DNA of 64,000 nucleotides, taken from the NCBI GenBank assembly GCA_963969595.1, contig OZ018417.1:16122501-16186500 (forward strand), read 5' to 3'. Both the position numbers and the translations under genes were made by a program. Below the pieces are notes generated by a model. The model searched no databases. It saw nothing but the letters and a program-made list of their open reading frames with translations, and was not told the DNA's origin. Numbering within the stretch: position 1 is the first letter of the stretch; the number at the start of each line of letters is the position of its first letter. Source of the stretch: Neckera pumila (taxonomy: Eukaryota; Streptophyta; Bryopsida; Hypnales; Neckeraceae). Below, in pieces: positions 49,203 to 61,048 of this stretch.

Positions 49203-49745
49203 CCCCGGGATGAACCGACCCCTCGCTCGTCCTCCCGAAGTCCCCGACTTTTTCTAAGGGGTGCATACTTAGAAGAAAGACCCCCTATTTTGTGCTTGAC
49301 TTATCTATTTTCAGCCGCGCTATGGTCGGTGTCACAGTGACCACCTAGTCATGGCCACCATGGCCACCTGGCCTTCAGACACCCGGTCTCCGGGGTGAAC
49401 CGACCCCCTCGCTCGTCCCCAGTTTTAAGAAACCGACAGGACCTTTTTATTTGTCAGGCTGATAAAATTTGGAAATTTTGAATCCATATTTGCAATCAGA
49501 GGCCCCAATTAGCTACCGTAGGTGCGGGCGTGGTGCGGGCGTGTATTGCCTTTCTAACAAGCTTGATCTGAAGGTGCTGAAGCCCAGTTCTGCACGCGCT
49601 CAAGTGTGTTTCGGATGCCCTTAAATCGTCACTACAGTCGGTGACCTTAAATTTCTCAGTCGATCGTTTGCCGGCCACCGAGCGAGTTCCCACACACGAC
49701 AATTTCTCTCCGATTTCCGGCGAATTCCTCTTCGCGGCACGTAAG
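49203..49745. promoter_or_regulatory. Shared upstream region between divergent genes, with a direct repeat
   Basis: Relatively GC-rich interval between the minus-strand membrane gene and the plus-strand CHAT gene. CTGGCCTTC...GATGAACCGACCCCTCGCTCGTCC at 49190-49237 is repeated at 49369-49420 with a small insertion. A candidate 5' UTR exon of the CHAT gene ends with GGCAC|GTAAGTG at 49740. No TATA box was assigned with confidence. Confidence 0.4.
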
Positions 49746-50295
49746 TGGTCCTCTAGTGTTAGTTTTTCGATTTAAGTTTGTTCTGATCAGGGCTGATTCT
49801 CTTCCTAGACATTTTCAGTATTGCCGATTTCGGAATACTGGTGCACAATTTTGCGGTCTTCGATCATTCTGTGAAGTTCAGAGCTTGATCCTTTGGGTGG
49901 TTCGTTTGGACGAGAATATGAATTCTAAGTTTTGCATATGATCTTGGGAGTGTAAGAACTTACAACGGTTGTGCTGCCTTTTTCTATAGAGTTCTAAACT
50001 GTTGACTACTTTACGTAACCAGGGTACTCACTGCAGTAAACTCTAGTACCTTGCGTACGTAGCCTAATCTTGGCAACACGTGAAGTCGGTACCCAATGAC
50101 TAATGTTTTTTTCCGTTGATATGGGCTGGTATCTAAAATTTTTTATGACCTGTTGACCGACGTAATAATTATCTCAAACCAATTGAGATTGGCATTGACT
50201 TGCAAACTTTTGTCCCTGATGCAGGTACAGCACGCTCTGGAGCTGTTGAATGGGCACGTTCACGGAGATAAATTCTGCATGAAGTGCTGTTTTCA

Positions 50296-50560
50296 ATATG
50301 GTCATGGTTCCGTGGATGGGGCTTGTTATGGAGGTTTTGCTAGGTATCAATTGATCACACTTCTGTATGCACGTTGTAGCTGGGCTACACCATGCCGTTT
50401 GATTCAGTATTATCTTGTATCTAAGGTTCAGTTCATAAGCATACTTTGCTGTCACCACACAAGCCTGGCTATTCCATCCAAGCAGGACTCGAAGACTCCT
50501 GGCCACTTGGGACCCCGCACGAGCAGATCCAACCTGGGCGGGTATAAGGAGGTAACTGAT
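50296..50560 (+). repeat. Relic CHAT-array sequence upstream of the start codon
   Basis: GGTTCCGTGGATGGGGCTTG...TATGGAGG (50308-50336), the following intron-like sequence (TGCACGTTGTAG near 50370, GGGCTACACC, TCTTGTATCTAAGGTTCAGTTCATA), and CCATCCAAGCAGGACTCGAAG...CCCGCACGAGCAG all align with a module end, intron and next module start such as 56620-56850. It lies in the presumed 5' UTR/intron 1 of the same gene and encodes no intact module. Confidence 0.75.
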
Positions 50561-50601
50561 ATATTTCAGTGAGCTGTTACGATATAGCCGTGGAGAACGA
50601 C

Positions 50602-53600
50602 ATGGCCACCGTGGAAGACCGCAAGCTGATGGATCACTTCAAAGAGCTACTTCGGAAAGCTACAGCAAACAATATGGGTGAAAGTAGTACGTCTTCCTTG
50701 CAAGTTGAAGCATTCAGTGAGGATTCTGAGGTGCCTTCCGTAACTGTACCGTATGAAACGGAGAACGAAGTTATTGTCACCAGCGCAGTTGAAGTTCTCA
50801 ATTTGTTTCTTGAACTTTTCAGCTCAGAAGAAGCTATCCAGGCTTTCGACTCAGTCAAAGCGTCACCGGCTCTGCTTGTATGCAATAGGGTGATACATTA
50901 CGCCTCTAAGTTATCAAGGATTAGTGGGACGGATGAAAATATTGTGATGTACTTGGAGCAAGTCATAGAGTACATGCAGAAGAATCCTGGGGTTGTTAGC
51001 GCGGAATTGCGGTGTCTTCTTCTCTACGCATGCGCCAAGGTTTTTAAAAAGCAGGGGCGCACGGACAAAGCTTTGCGAACTTGCAACTCTGCACGGGAAG
51101 TCACTCAGCTCATCGCAAACGAACTTACGAAAATTCCTCTGGAGATAGCAATCTCACTGCTCTTGGTTGAGATAAATGGCATTCAGGGGGATCCCAAGGA
51201 GCTGCTCATTGAAGTGGATGGCTTCTTGAAACAAGACCACTTTCTGGGTGGGATCGATTTAGTGGGCTTCATTCGAGAAATCCCAGCGGCAGTTGCGATG
51301 GATCCGCGTATGACGATTGGCTTGATAGAGGCGTTGGTTATGGCTTTGAGTACCGATCACGGAAATAGGAGTTGCGCAGCTATACTTTTGTCTCTATGCA
51401 AATACTACGACAACACTAGCTATCCATACCGACACCATGCTTCCCAAATTCTAGTTGAGCAAGCTATTCTTGGACTTCAGCAAGAGAAATGCACCTGTCG
51501 TTCTGATTACATAGTTTATCCCTCTGCGTTCTACCGAGAAGAGGAATGTGCATGTCATCAACTCTTGGCAGACGCCTGGTTATATCAAGGCGCCGGACAG
51601 CAGGAACTGGGGTTGTCAGAGGGGGCTGAGCAGAGCTTTCAACAAGGTTTGAAATTGTCACAAAGCTGCAAGGATAAAGATCGCGAGTGTTTGTTCCATT
51701 TTATGTTGTACCACCTTCTGATGTCCAAGACCCATTTATACGGCAACTATGGCCTTCCAAGAGTAGAGGAAATCCCTCATGACAGCTTTAAACAGTTATC
51801 AGGTGCCATTAGATTTCATCTCCAGGAATTTTTGAAGATCGCAGAAAGACCCGAGGCTTCACGAGGAAAAGACACAGCGATACCTTTTCTCCAGGTTTGG
51901 AGTCTTGGGCCAATAACAAGTCTTGAATCCTTCACCGACAGTTTTGTTTCAAGCTCCATGGAATTCTTGAAGAAGCAGGAGCGTCGCGGTGATTTTATGT
52001 CTCATGCGCGTATACATGCAGAATTGAGCAGTCTGTATTTACGACATGGTGATACCACGAGCGCCAGGGAACATTTTCTTCTTGGATTGAAATATTGGAG
52101 GGAAGGAGGATATATAGGTTTAATCTATATTGGACAAGTACTGGGTCAAATTGCCCTCAGACCTGAAATTATGGAACTGGATCATGCATATGCTATATGG
52201 TTTAAAGTTTACAATTGGACTCAGGAGAAGCTTGAAGACATTGCTCGCATCAATGAAGAGGATGCCCTGCGCTACTTCGAAACCGTTAAGCACGCAAGTA
52301 TGTCTTTGGCCAAATGTGAAATGCGAAAATACGGAAATTTGATCGACTCTAGGGCTGAAACTTTGGTGGAAATGTATAACAGGAATCCTCTGGAGGTCAA
52401 GGAATATTTTTCGCAGGCGTTCAAACCACTAATGTGGGCAGAGCGAGGAAAGGGAAAAATGCTCATGTCATACATTGGAGCGCTTCAAAAGAACTTGGAC
52501 ACCAAAGTCGAAGATTCAAGATTGCTTGAGAGATTGAATCTGCCTTCAGATTACCCAGTGAACTTTGAGAGTTGTTTTTCGAAAGACGACTACTTTGCGC
52601 TAGGTTTTTTACAGGGAAGGCCCCGGACCTCACAGAAGGTGATATTTATTGAGTACACATGCATTGATAATAAGCACCTCATGACACATATCACATCTGG
52701 CTCAGGAGATGATCTTCATTCACAAATACGAGATTTGTCAGTAACAATTGACAAAAACATTCGAGATGAAGCAGAGAGGGAATTGGACTCGTTACGAAAA
52801 CCAAGCCACTCAAATGTCGGCGTTGGCAGTCAGCCGTTTATAGATCCAAACACGGCTGGATCAAGTTCCCGTAAGGTAATCAAAAGATCATCACAAATCA
52901 TGTTGGAAACGCCTTTGTCAGTTTGAGTGGCAAAATATTGACCCCAGCGGGTTGACCTGTGCTTGCGAGGCTGTTTGAGTATGTTCTTTAACTTCAACAT
53001 TAGATCGATCATACAATGTTCTTAGGGTTCAATTTACTCAATATTCATGTTTGACATTGCATGAGTATCTAAGTTACATGACACGCTTGCACAAGATGAG
53101 AAAATGATACCAAGCAATTCATCCAGGAAGTAAGTTCGGGAGCAGAGGCTGCAAACAAGGTCCTGTCGGCAATGAACAAGTATGGAACAAACAGGGTACC
53201 TTTCAACAGATGGATTCCTGGTATGGTCGCCGGTATTCAAAAACGAGTTACTAAAGTCCAGTTGTTACGCAAAAGGAACAAGACCATTCTTATTCAAAAG
53301 GTAAGCTCCTCCTATATATTTGTGAACTCTAATTGACTCATGACTTGTGCCGTATCACAACGTAGAAACAGTCGATAATATGTGACCCGCACGCCAACGA
53401 AACTTGAATTTGATACTGAAATGGTCAAGGTTGTTGGTGTCAGGTGGAGAGGGAGATTCGCCAATTACTTCAGAACCTATATGGAATATTGATCAAACCA
53501 GTTGAAGAGTATCTTTTTAGAATGGCCAGTTTTAATGCTAAGGATATAGCTACTCTTGTCTTCGTTCCACATGAGGTGAAATTTCTAGCTCAAATTTTGA

Positions 53601-56600
53601 TTTATTTAGAAACTCTGCAAATTCTTTGACAATGCAGTGATTTCATGATGTCAGAATATTATGGCAGATTGAGAGGAGAGGCCTCATGATTGTGTAGATT
53701 ATGTGTTACTTGACGGCTGAAGTTTTTAACAGGAGGATCGTTCGGCTGATTAGTTTGTATAAACATTGCCATAATTATATTAGAACAAACTAATGTATGC
53801 TATATTTGCTACCAAATGAAAACAGGACTTGGGTGTTGTACCATATGCCGCTTTACATGAACGAGATGGATCAGCATTTCTTATTGAACAGTTTGCTATC
53901 TCGGTTTCTCCGGCAATCTGGTGCTCAAGGCACTGCGAATATTTGTATGAGAAGAAGGTACTCACATCCCCAAAACATGACTCTCAAAAACCTGCTGAAG
54001 CTTACAAGGATGATCATTCACATCATCGCTGATAATCGTGTGACGTTGGGCTAAGAAACTCATTACACAACATTCTCGTCTCTGAGTTTTAATTCAAGGT
54101 TGTTAGTATCTACTTTCTCAGTCTCCATTGAAGTTTCCATGTTTCCTCAGATTTTGCTTCTTGCGCAGGTCTGTTCTGATCAAGCAGAAGGCACACCACT
54201 GTTGGTGGGAAGAAAGTCTGGATACAAACCTCCATTTGGAGATCTCGGAGAGGCACACAAGGAAGTACAAGCTGTCTGTAAAGCTCTAGGATCAACAGCA
54301 TGCAAGAAAGTACTCGATGACTCTGACTCTCCAGATATGCGTTCTGGCATGAAGGAAATCGTGAAAGAACATCTTCCAAATGCATCGTGGATTCACTTCT
54401 CCGTGCACGGTGAAGTCTCCCCTCAATTTCCACAAGGATCTCTTTTGTTTGGTGACAATGATGATCAGAGATTGACTGCAAATGAAATCATCACTAGCGC
54501 TGCATCATCACCATGGAGGGCTCGATGTGCAATTGCCAGCGCTTGCCAAAGCGGCCTTGGATCCGTGGCAGGTTATAAGTTACCTCTTAACTGGTTACCT
54601 CTTAACTGGTTACCTCTTCGTTGGATTTGATCAAATTATTTTGCTTGAATATGTTTACCTGTTTGTTTACTGATACCAACATTCTAAGTAAAGTCTTAGA
54701 ATCAATTCTTTAATTACAATTTTAATGAGAGTGGTGTGAAATTCTGTGCTTTGGCAGGAGGTGGGATCATGGGTTTTGCGAGGTCTTTTATACTGGCAGG
54801 AATCCCGAGCTGTGTGCTATCCATGTGGGAAGTGAACGAGTCGTTTTGTACAAGTTTCATGGAGAAACTTTACAGCAATCTTCAATCGGAAGAGACCTTA
54901 GGACATGCCATGAGGAACACTATGATATGCATGATGAAGGAACCGGTAGAAAATTACACACTGGCCCGGAAAAAGACACAGTCGAAGAGATTTAAGGAGC
55001 CTAAAACTCCCATTCAAACCCAATCGGGTGAACCTATGTGGTCAATTTTAGATTGGGCAGCATTCTCATGTTTTGGCTACCCTGGGGTGAAGCTTGTCCC
55101 GGATTCAGTGGTAGCCAAATCCAATGCAAAGGGAAAATCCCCAATGGATGAGAGTGCCCACGACCCGCTACCTGTACAGCACCAACAAGAGTTCTACAAA
55201 GCAATGGGCCGGCGGGAGATTGCAAATCTGGCCGATGGTTTTGCTGATGAAGCTTCTTTTGGAGAACTCTTAAGGTAATTTACAGTACATGTGTGCATGT
55301 CGTGGGCTACACCATAATCGTAGATAGTAGGCTACGTCGACATGCATGGTAATGAATAACCCGAACTCCAAACTGAATGATTCATTGGTGATATCGTGGA
55401 CACCAGATTACCACGTTTCTTTCGTTTTCTTTCTGACTGAAGCATGCAGTTCATCTGTCGAGTCTGCTTAATCTATGGAATCTGACAAAGCGAGACAATA
55501 TCTCTAACGCAGGCCAGATAGGCGCAACAGTGTCATTCCATCTCCAGGCACACAAGCTGAGCCTGTGCGGCACCTCACACAAAATCCCATGCAGGCTCCC
55601 CATGTCACTTACACTGGCCCAAGCATGATATTCACACTGTTCCCCATATACGAGGATTTACCTCCAGATTATCGTCTGGCAACGGTGCAAGAAGCTCGAG
55701 ACAACCGGCAAGCATTGCTGAAGCAAATGCCCAGAGAGCTGATTGCAAATTTGGCTGATGGTTCCGAGTCTGGGGCTTCACATGGAGGTAGCATAAGGTA
55801 AACCACGCTTTCTATGTGTATGTTGTAAACTTCGCTAACGCCTGCGCTTTGAAAACTTTTAGTGGGATTCTGGTGTCTCAGCTTCACTTACCAAATATTT
55901 ACAGAGTTGTATTTAATTCTTTGCTGTCATCTTACAAGTGCGATCACTGCCTTAAAGCAGGGAGGACACTTGGCGCCTCGATCTTAGGTATAAGCTAGCA
56001 ACGCAGCATCCCCCACACGCAGACCCCAGGCGGGATCCGAGTGTCTCAATTGCCGGGACAGGCATGATGTTCCTACCGTTTCCCCTAGGCGAGGAGTTAC
56101 CTCCACAGTATCGTCTAGCTACGCTACAAGAGGTACGAGACAACCTAGAGGCTCTGTTGAGAGCAATGCCCCGTTGGCAGATTGCGAACTTGGCTGATGG
56201 TTCCGTGGATGGGGCTTTCTATGGAGGTGACACTAGGTAATAGACCTCACATCTGTGCGCATGTTGTAGGCTACGCCAATGCCGCTGCTACTAACTCCAT
56301 TTCTTTCTTATTTCCGAGCTGCACTATTAAAGGCTAGAATTTTTAGTTTGTTCTCATCTCACAGGCTTTACCATTTCCCTTGAGCAGGGGAAAAGTTTGG
56401 CGCAATGGAGTCACTCACAATTTAGCAACGCAAGATCTCCAACAAGTTGATCCTGGGCGGGATCCCAGTGCCACGAAACCAGGAATGGGTTTGAATTTCG
56501 CACTAGTTCCCATTGCGGAGGACTTGCCATCTCAGTTTCATCTGGCTACGGTACAGGAAGTGCGAGACAACCGAGAGGCGATGTACAGAGCAATGCCTAA

Positions 56601-59413
56601 CAAGGAGATTGCCAAATTGGCTGACGGTTGCGTGGTTGGAGCTTATTACGGAGGTTTGACAGGGTAATTGACCAAGCTTTTATGTGCACATTGTAGGCTA
56701 TAACAATGGCGATGCTGACCGATTCAATTTTATCTTGTTTCTAGGGTTCAATTCATATGCAATTTTTGGCTCACAACCCTGGCCATTCCATACAAACAGG
56801 ACCGAAACACTCGACCAAGTCGATTACAAGCTGGCTGCCTCGTATCCCGCACGAGCAAGTCAAGCGCCGGATCCCACAGAGGTGAATCGTGGGTGGGATC
56901 CCAGACAAGATTATCCTAGAGGGGAATCCAGCGTCAATGCAGTTGCAAGGCCGAGCTTGACATTTTCACTGGTCCGCGTAGGCGAAATGTTCCCACCCCC
57001 TTATCGTCTGGCTACGGTACGAGAAGTGCGAGAAAACCGCGAGGCGTTGTTGAGAGCAATGCCCGGTTGGGAGATTGCCAACTTGGCTGATGGCTCCGTG
57101 GATGGGGCTCTTTATGGAGGTCACACAAGGTAATTGACCCTAGTTCTTTGTCCTGGTTATAGGTCATACTTGCGGCATATTGGTTCCCAGTTTTCAATGA
57201 GGAATGCTCTACCATTGATTGAAATTTCTGTCAGAAAAAAAACTAGAAACATTCTATCCGAAATTGTGGAAAGAGGATTCCACATTGATGAACTTGGCAA
57301 ATAATTGGATTTCAAAGGCTTGTGTTGTGGGTACACATAAAGTAGTTGATGTCAGAGTTACCTACTGTTGTGGGTCTAAAATGCAAGGAGTTTCCACTCC
57401 CTTGTTTTCCTTTGCATTTTCCCTTTAGAAGGCTAACAATTTCCCGTTTTGCAGGATGGATATTCGTGACGATGTTGGTCACAGGCTCGCTACCCAGATG
57501 GAGATTGCCAACTTGGTTGACGATTCCGTGGATGGAGCTTGTTATGGAGGTTTGCCAAGGTAATTGACCAGACTTTTGTGTGCACGTTGTAGGCTACACC
57601 AATGGCAATGTTGATGGATTGAGTCTGATCTTGTTTCTAGGGTTTAGCTCATATACAATTTTTGGCTCTCACCATACAACCTTGGCCATTCCATACAAAC
57701 AGGACCGAAAGACTTGACCAAGTCGATTCCAAGCTGGCCGCCTTATATCCCGCACGAGCAAGTCCAGTCTCGTATCCCACAGAGGCAAATTGTGGGTGGG
57801 ATTCCAGACAAGATTATCCTAGGGGGGAATCCAGCGTCAATGCAGTTGCAAGGCCGAGCTTCACATTTTCATTGTTCCGCGTAGACGAGGTGTTGCCACC
57901 CAATTATCGTCTGGCTACGGTACGCGAAGTGCAAGCCAACCGAGAGGCATTGTTGAGAGCAATGCCTGGGTGGGAGATTGCCAACTTGGCTGATGGTTCC
58001 GTGGAAGGGGCTCTTTATGGAGGTCACACAAGGTAATTGACCCTAGTTTTGTGTGTGTGTTGTAGGTTACACTTGCAGCATGTTGGTTACTTTGGACCCT
58101 CAATTTTCAATGAGGAATGCTCTTCTGTTGATTGAAATTTTTGTCCAAAACTTCCAAGAAAAAACCAAAGAACGTTCTGTCCAAAATTGTGGAAAGAGGA
58201 TTCCATATTGATGAACTTGGCAATTAATTGGATTCCTAAAGGCTTCTAATGTGGGTACACACATAGCAGTTGATTTCAGAGTTACAATATTGTTTTGGTT
58301 CTAAAATGCACGGAGTTTCCACTCCCTCTTTTTCCTTTGCGTTTTCCCTTTAGAAGGCTAACAATTTTCCGTTTTGCAGGATGGATATTCGTGACGATGT
58401 TGGTCACAGGCTCGCTACCCAGATGGAGATTGCCAACTTGGTTGACGATTCCGTGGATGGAGCTTGTTATGGAGGTTTGCCAAGGTAATTGACCAGACTT
58501 TTGTGTGCACGTTGTAGGCTACACCAATGGCAATGTTGATGGATTGAGTCTGATCTTGTTTCTAGGGTTTAGCTCATATACAATTTTTGGCTCTCACCAT
58601 ACAACCTTGGCCATTCCATACAAACAGGACCGAAAGACTTGACCAAGTCGATTCCAAGCTGGCCGCCTTATATCCCGCACGAGCAAGTCCAGTCTCGTAT
58701 CCCACAGAGGCAAATTGTGGGTGGGATTCCAGACAAGATTATCCTAGGGGGGAATCCAGCGTCAATGCAGTTGCAAGGCCGAGCTTCACATTTTCATTGT
58801 TCCGCGTAGACGAGGTGTTGCCACCCAATTATCGTCTGGCTACGGTACGCGAAGTGCAAGCCAACCGAGAGGCATTGTTGAGAGCAATGCCTGGGTGGGA
58901 GATTGCCAACTTGGCTGATGGTTCCGTGGAAGGGGCTCTTTATGGAGGTCACACAAGGTAATTGACCCTAGTTTTGTGTGTGTGTTGTAGGTTACACTTG
59001 CAGCATGTTGGTTACTTTGGACCCTCAATTTTCAATGAGGAATGCTCTTCTGTTGATTGAAATTTTTGTCCAAAACTTCCAAGAAAAAACCAAAGAACAT
59101 TTTGTCCGAAATTGTGGAAAGAGGATTCTACATTGATGAACTTGGCAATTAATTGGATTCCTAGAGGCTTCTAATGTGGGTACACACATAGCAGTTGGTT
59201 TCAGAGTTACAATATTGTTTTGGTTCTAAAATGCACGGAGTTTCCACTCCCTCTTTTTCCTTTGCATTTTCCCTTTAGAAGGCTAATAGTTTCTTGTTTT
59301 GCAGGATGGATATTCGCGACGATGTTGGTCACAGGCTTACTACACTATTGGACAATTTGTTAGGACAAGTGGAGCAAGATTTATTGGATTTAAATTATGA
59401 AGAGTTCTACTAA
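50602..59413 (+). CDS. TPR-CHAT protein with C-terminal repeat-exon array (15 coding exons)
   Basis: Exons: 50602-52875, 53127-53300, 53444-53575, 53826-53957, 54169-54571, 54758-55274, 55513-55797, 55961-56236, 56388-56663, 56800-57129, 57455-57559, 57703-58032, 58380-58484, 58628-58957, 59305-59413. All joins are in frame (5778 nt, about 1925 aa). Residues 1-600 are helical and TPR-like (for example ELSSLYLRHGDTTSAREHF near 470). WAERGKGKMLMSYI near 613 starts the CHAT region, followed by LVFVPHE, DLGVVPYAALHERDG, IHFSVHGE (His984) and IASACQSGLG (Cys1030), then a GIMGFARSFILAGIPSCVLSMWEV stretch. His and Cys fit the caspase/separase-like dyad, so a TPR-CHAT cysteine protease is inferred, possibly in immune or cell-death signalling by analogy. 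Residues about 1190-1890 are repeats. First ATG in the exon after acceptor TATTTCAG was chosen; a 5' UTR exon probably ends at 49740. Confidence 0.8.
54582..54625 (+). repeat. Short tandem repeat in a CHAT-gene intron
   Basis: GGTTACCTCTTAACT is repeated three times immediately after the donor of the intron that follows the catalytic-Cys exon. Confidence 0.7.
55190..58957 (+). repeat. Array of nine repeat modules in same-phase exons
   Basis: Each module ends with a version of MPxxEIANLADGSVxGAxYGG followed by an Arg/Gly codon split 2+1 by the intron. The long modules also carry LPPxYRLATVxEVRxNREALLRAMP. Module exons: the end of 54758-55274; 55513-55797; 55961-56236; 56388-56663; 56800-57129; 57455-57559; 57703-58032; 58380-58484; 58628-58957. 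From the second module on, every exon starts with the last base of a codon and ends with two bases of the next. Each can therefore be gained or lost without a frameshift. Most donors read AAG|GTAATTGACC. Confidence 0.85.
57455..59304 (+). repeat. 925-bp tandem duplication within the array
   Basis: 57455-58379 is repeated at 58380-59304. The two exons in each unit (105 and 330 bp) translate to the same protein. Introns match closely; the few differences I saw lie mainly at the end of the unit (for example GAACGTTCTGTCC against GAACATTTTGTCC). Confidence 0.9.
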
Positions 59414-59454
59414 GAACTGGAAGTTCATGTGCAAGGAGTTCTCACGACTTTATC

Positions 59455-59660
59455 CTTTGGTTACGGACCTACAATGCATAATGAGAGGTATGAGACAATC
59501 AAGAGGCGTTACTGAGATCAATGCGGCCCAATAGCCACATTGGCAACTTGGCTGGCAGTTCTGTTGATGAAGTTGCTAGTGGTAGAAATCACACAATGTA
59601 AGTGACCACGGTCTTTCTATGTACATGGTGTAGGGTAGACTAATGGTAGAGCTAATGAGG
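59455..59660 (+). pseudogene. Decayed array module after the stop codon
   Basis: After the TAA at 59411-59413, the sequence CAATCAAGAGGCGTTACTGAG...GGCAACTTGGCTGGCAGTTC...CACACAATG|GTAAGTGACC-like still aligns with a module exon, its donor and the beginning of its intron (TATGTACATGGTGTAGGGTA). It contains stops and indels, so it is not coding. Confidence 0.7.
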
Positions 59661-61048
59661 TACCTGGGGTGTTCAGCATGGTGTATTCAGTTGTACTTCA
59701 AATGCAATTTTTGAGCTAGTGTATTCACAATCCTAGCTATAGATCACAAGAATGAGAATGCATTATAGCCTTGGGTACATTGTTACACGATCTATATATG
59801 CACTCACTAAATTGTACCTTTTCCTTTGAAAATGCATGCTAAATAGAGCCTTTGTCCAAAATAATGGACATTGAATGATTGCTAGTCCTCCACTCCATAC
59901 CTACTAACACTCCAAACCTAAGTTGTTGTGCACCAACTGCGTGCATACCATATCGTGCGGTCTAGAATCTCCAAAAAACTATGCCACCACAAACATACTT
60001 GTGGTAATGAATATGTATTTCCAATGTGCAAGCAGTGTTGATAAACACACCACAAGCACCAATCTAAACCTGGTTTGAGCTGTAGCTCAATACTTGTCAC
60101 AATTTGAAGTAGGTGGAACAGTCACATGTGCACCACCCACCGAAAACTAAAAGTAGAAACAACTCCAAGTATATTGAGATATCCAGCTATCCCCAACAGA
60201 CTCTTCATTCACTTTGGTCATAAACGACCAGAGTTCTCCTTCTTCTTCTGAGATATCCAGCAAAGCCAAGGCCAATGAAGCCTCCTTCACTTGGCCTTGT
60301 GCCACTTTCATCATGATGCATTCAATCCACATAAACTCGACTAAAAAGTTTTTTGAGGCAGTCTGCTCTAAAAGCTATTGTACTCTACAAGCAAACATAA
60401 TACAAAGGTACATTTGGCTTTCTTTAGTGTACCAACAGTGTAAATTTCAAGAAGTGGTTGACTGCATTTCAACTTCAAGAATTTGTAACTAATTCCACAA
60501 AGGTCCAAAAAATATGACACAACTTGGGTCAGATACTAATTCCATTTTTCTTCTAATAAAGATTTACCAAAATTGTTTCAACAAATTTTAGCACCATTGT
60601 TGATTGAGATAATGATGATGATGATGATGATGATGATGGAGAAAGTTAAAGCAACAAGTTTGAAGTGGTTGCTGGTTGTTAGCCGATATTGGATTTCATA
60701 TGGATTGGCTATTGGCCGACGGATAGGCCGTCTGCTATTTTTGGATTCAGCTATCAACCACCAACCAATATATTGTTCTCCAATTATTTTTGAAGGTTTT
60801 GGTATAGCTTTTGATTGCTTTGATTAATATGGTATATATGTAATTTACTCTTGAGTTGTATTTAATTGTGGTTCAAAATGGGATGATATCAACTTAGGAC
60901 TAGGCGTGCGCAAATCTAATTATCAATTTTGTTGGTTGTCAGCTACTAGGCAATATATAATTTGCTATAATTTGAATTGGCAATAATGGTTTTTGCTTTC
61001 ATTGAATTTCATCTGTTCATCGGCGGCCATATTGACTTGGTTCTTGTA
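59661..61048. other. Non-coding stretch between CHAT gene and Tc1 element
   Basis: AT-rich, no gene recognised. It contains the partner (60468-60585) of the 12572-12690 repeat and an ATG microsatellite (60611-60640). Confidence 0.5.
60611..60640. repeat. ATG trinucleotide microsatellite
   Basis: About nine consecutive ATG/GAT triplets. Confidence 0.9.

Noticed and set aside
52876..52926. Ending the CHAT protein at the stop codon at 52924-52926
   Set aside because: A good AAG|GTAATC donor in phase 0 lies upstream, and the following exons (VFVPHE, VPYAALHERDG, HFSVHGE, ASACQSG) complete the CHAT domain in frame.
57219..57428. 69-codon ORF between array exons
   Set aside because: Lies in an intron; the equivalent introns of the neighbouring units do not keep the frame.
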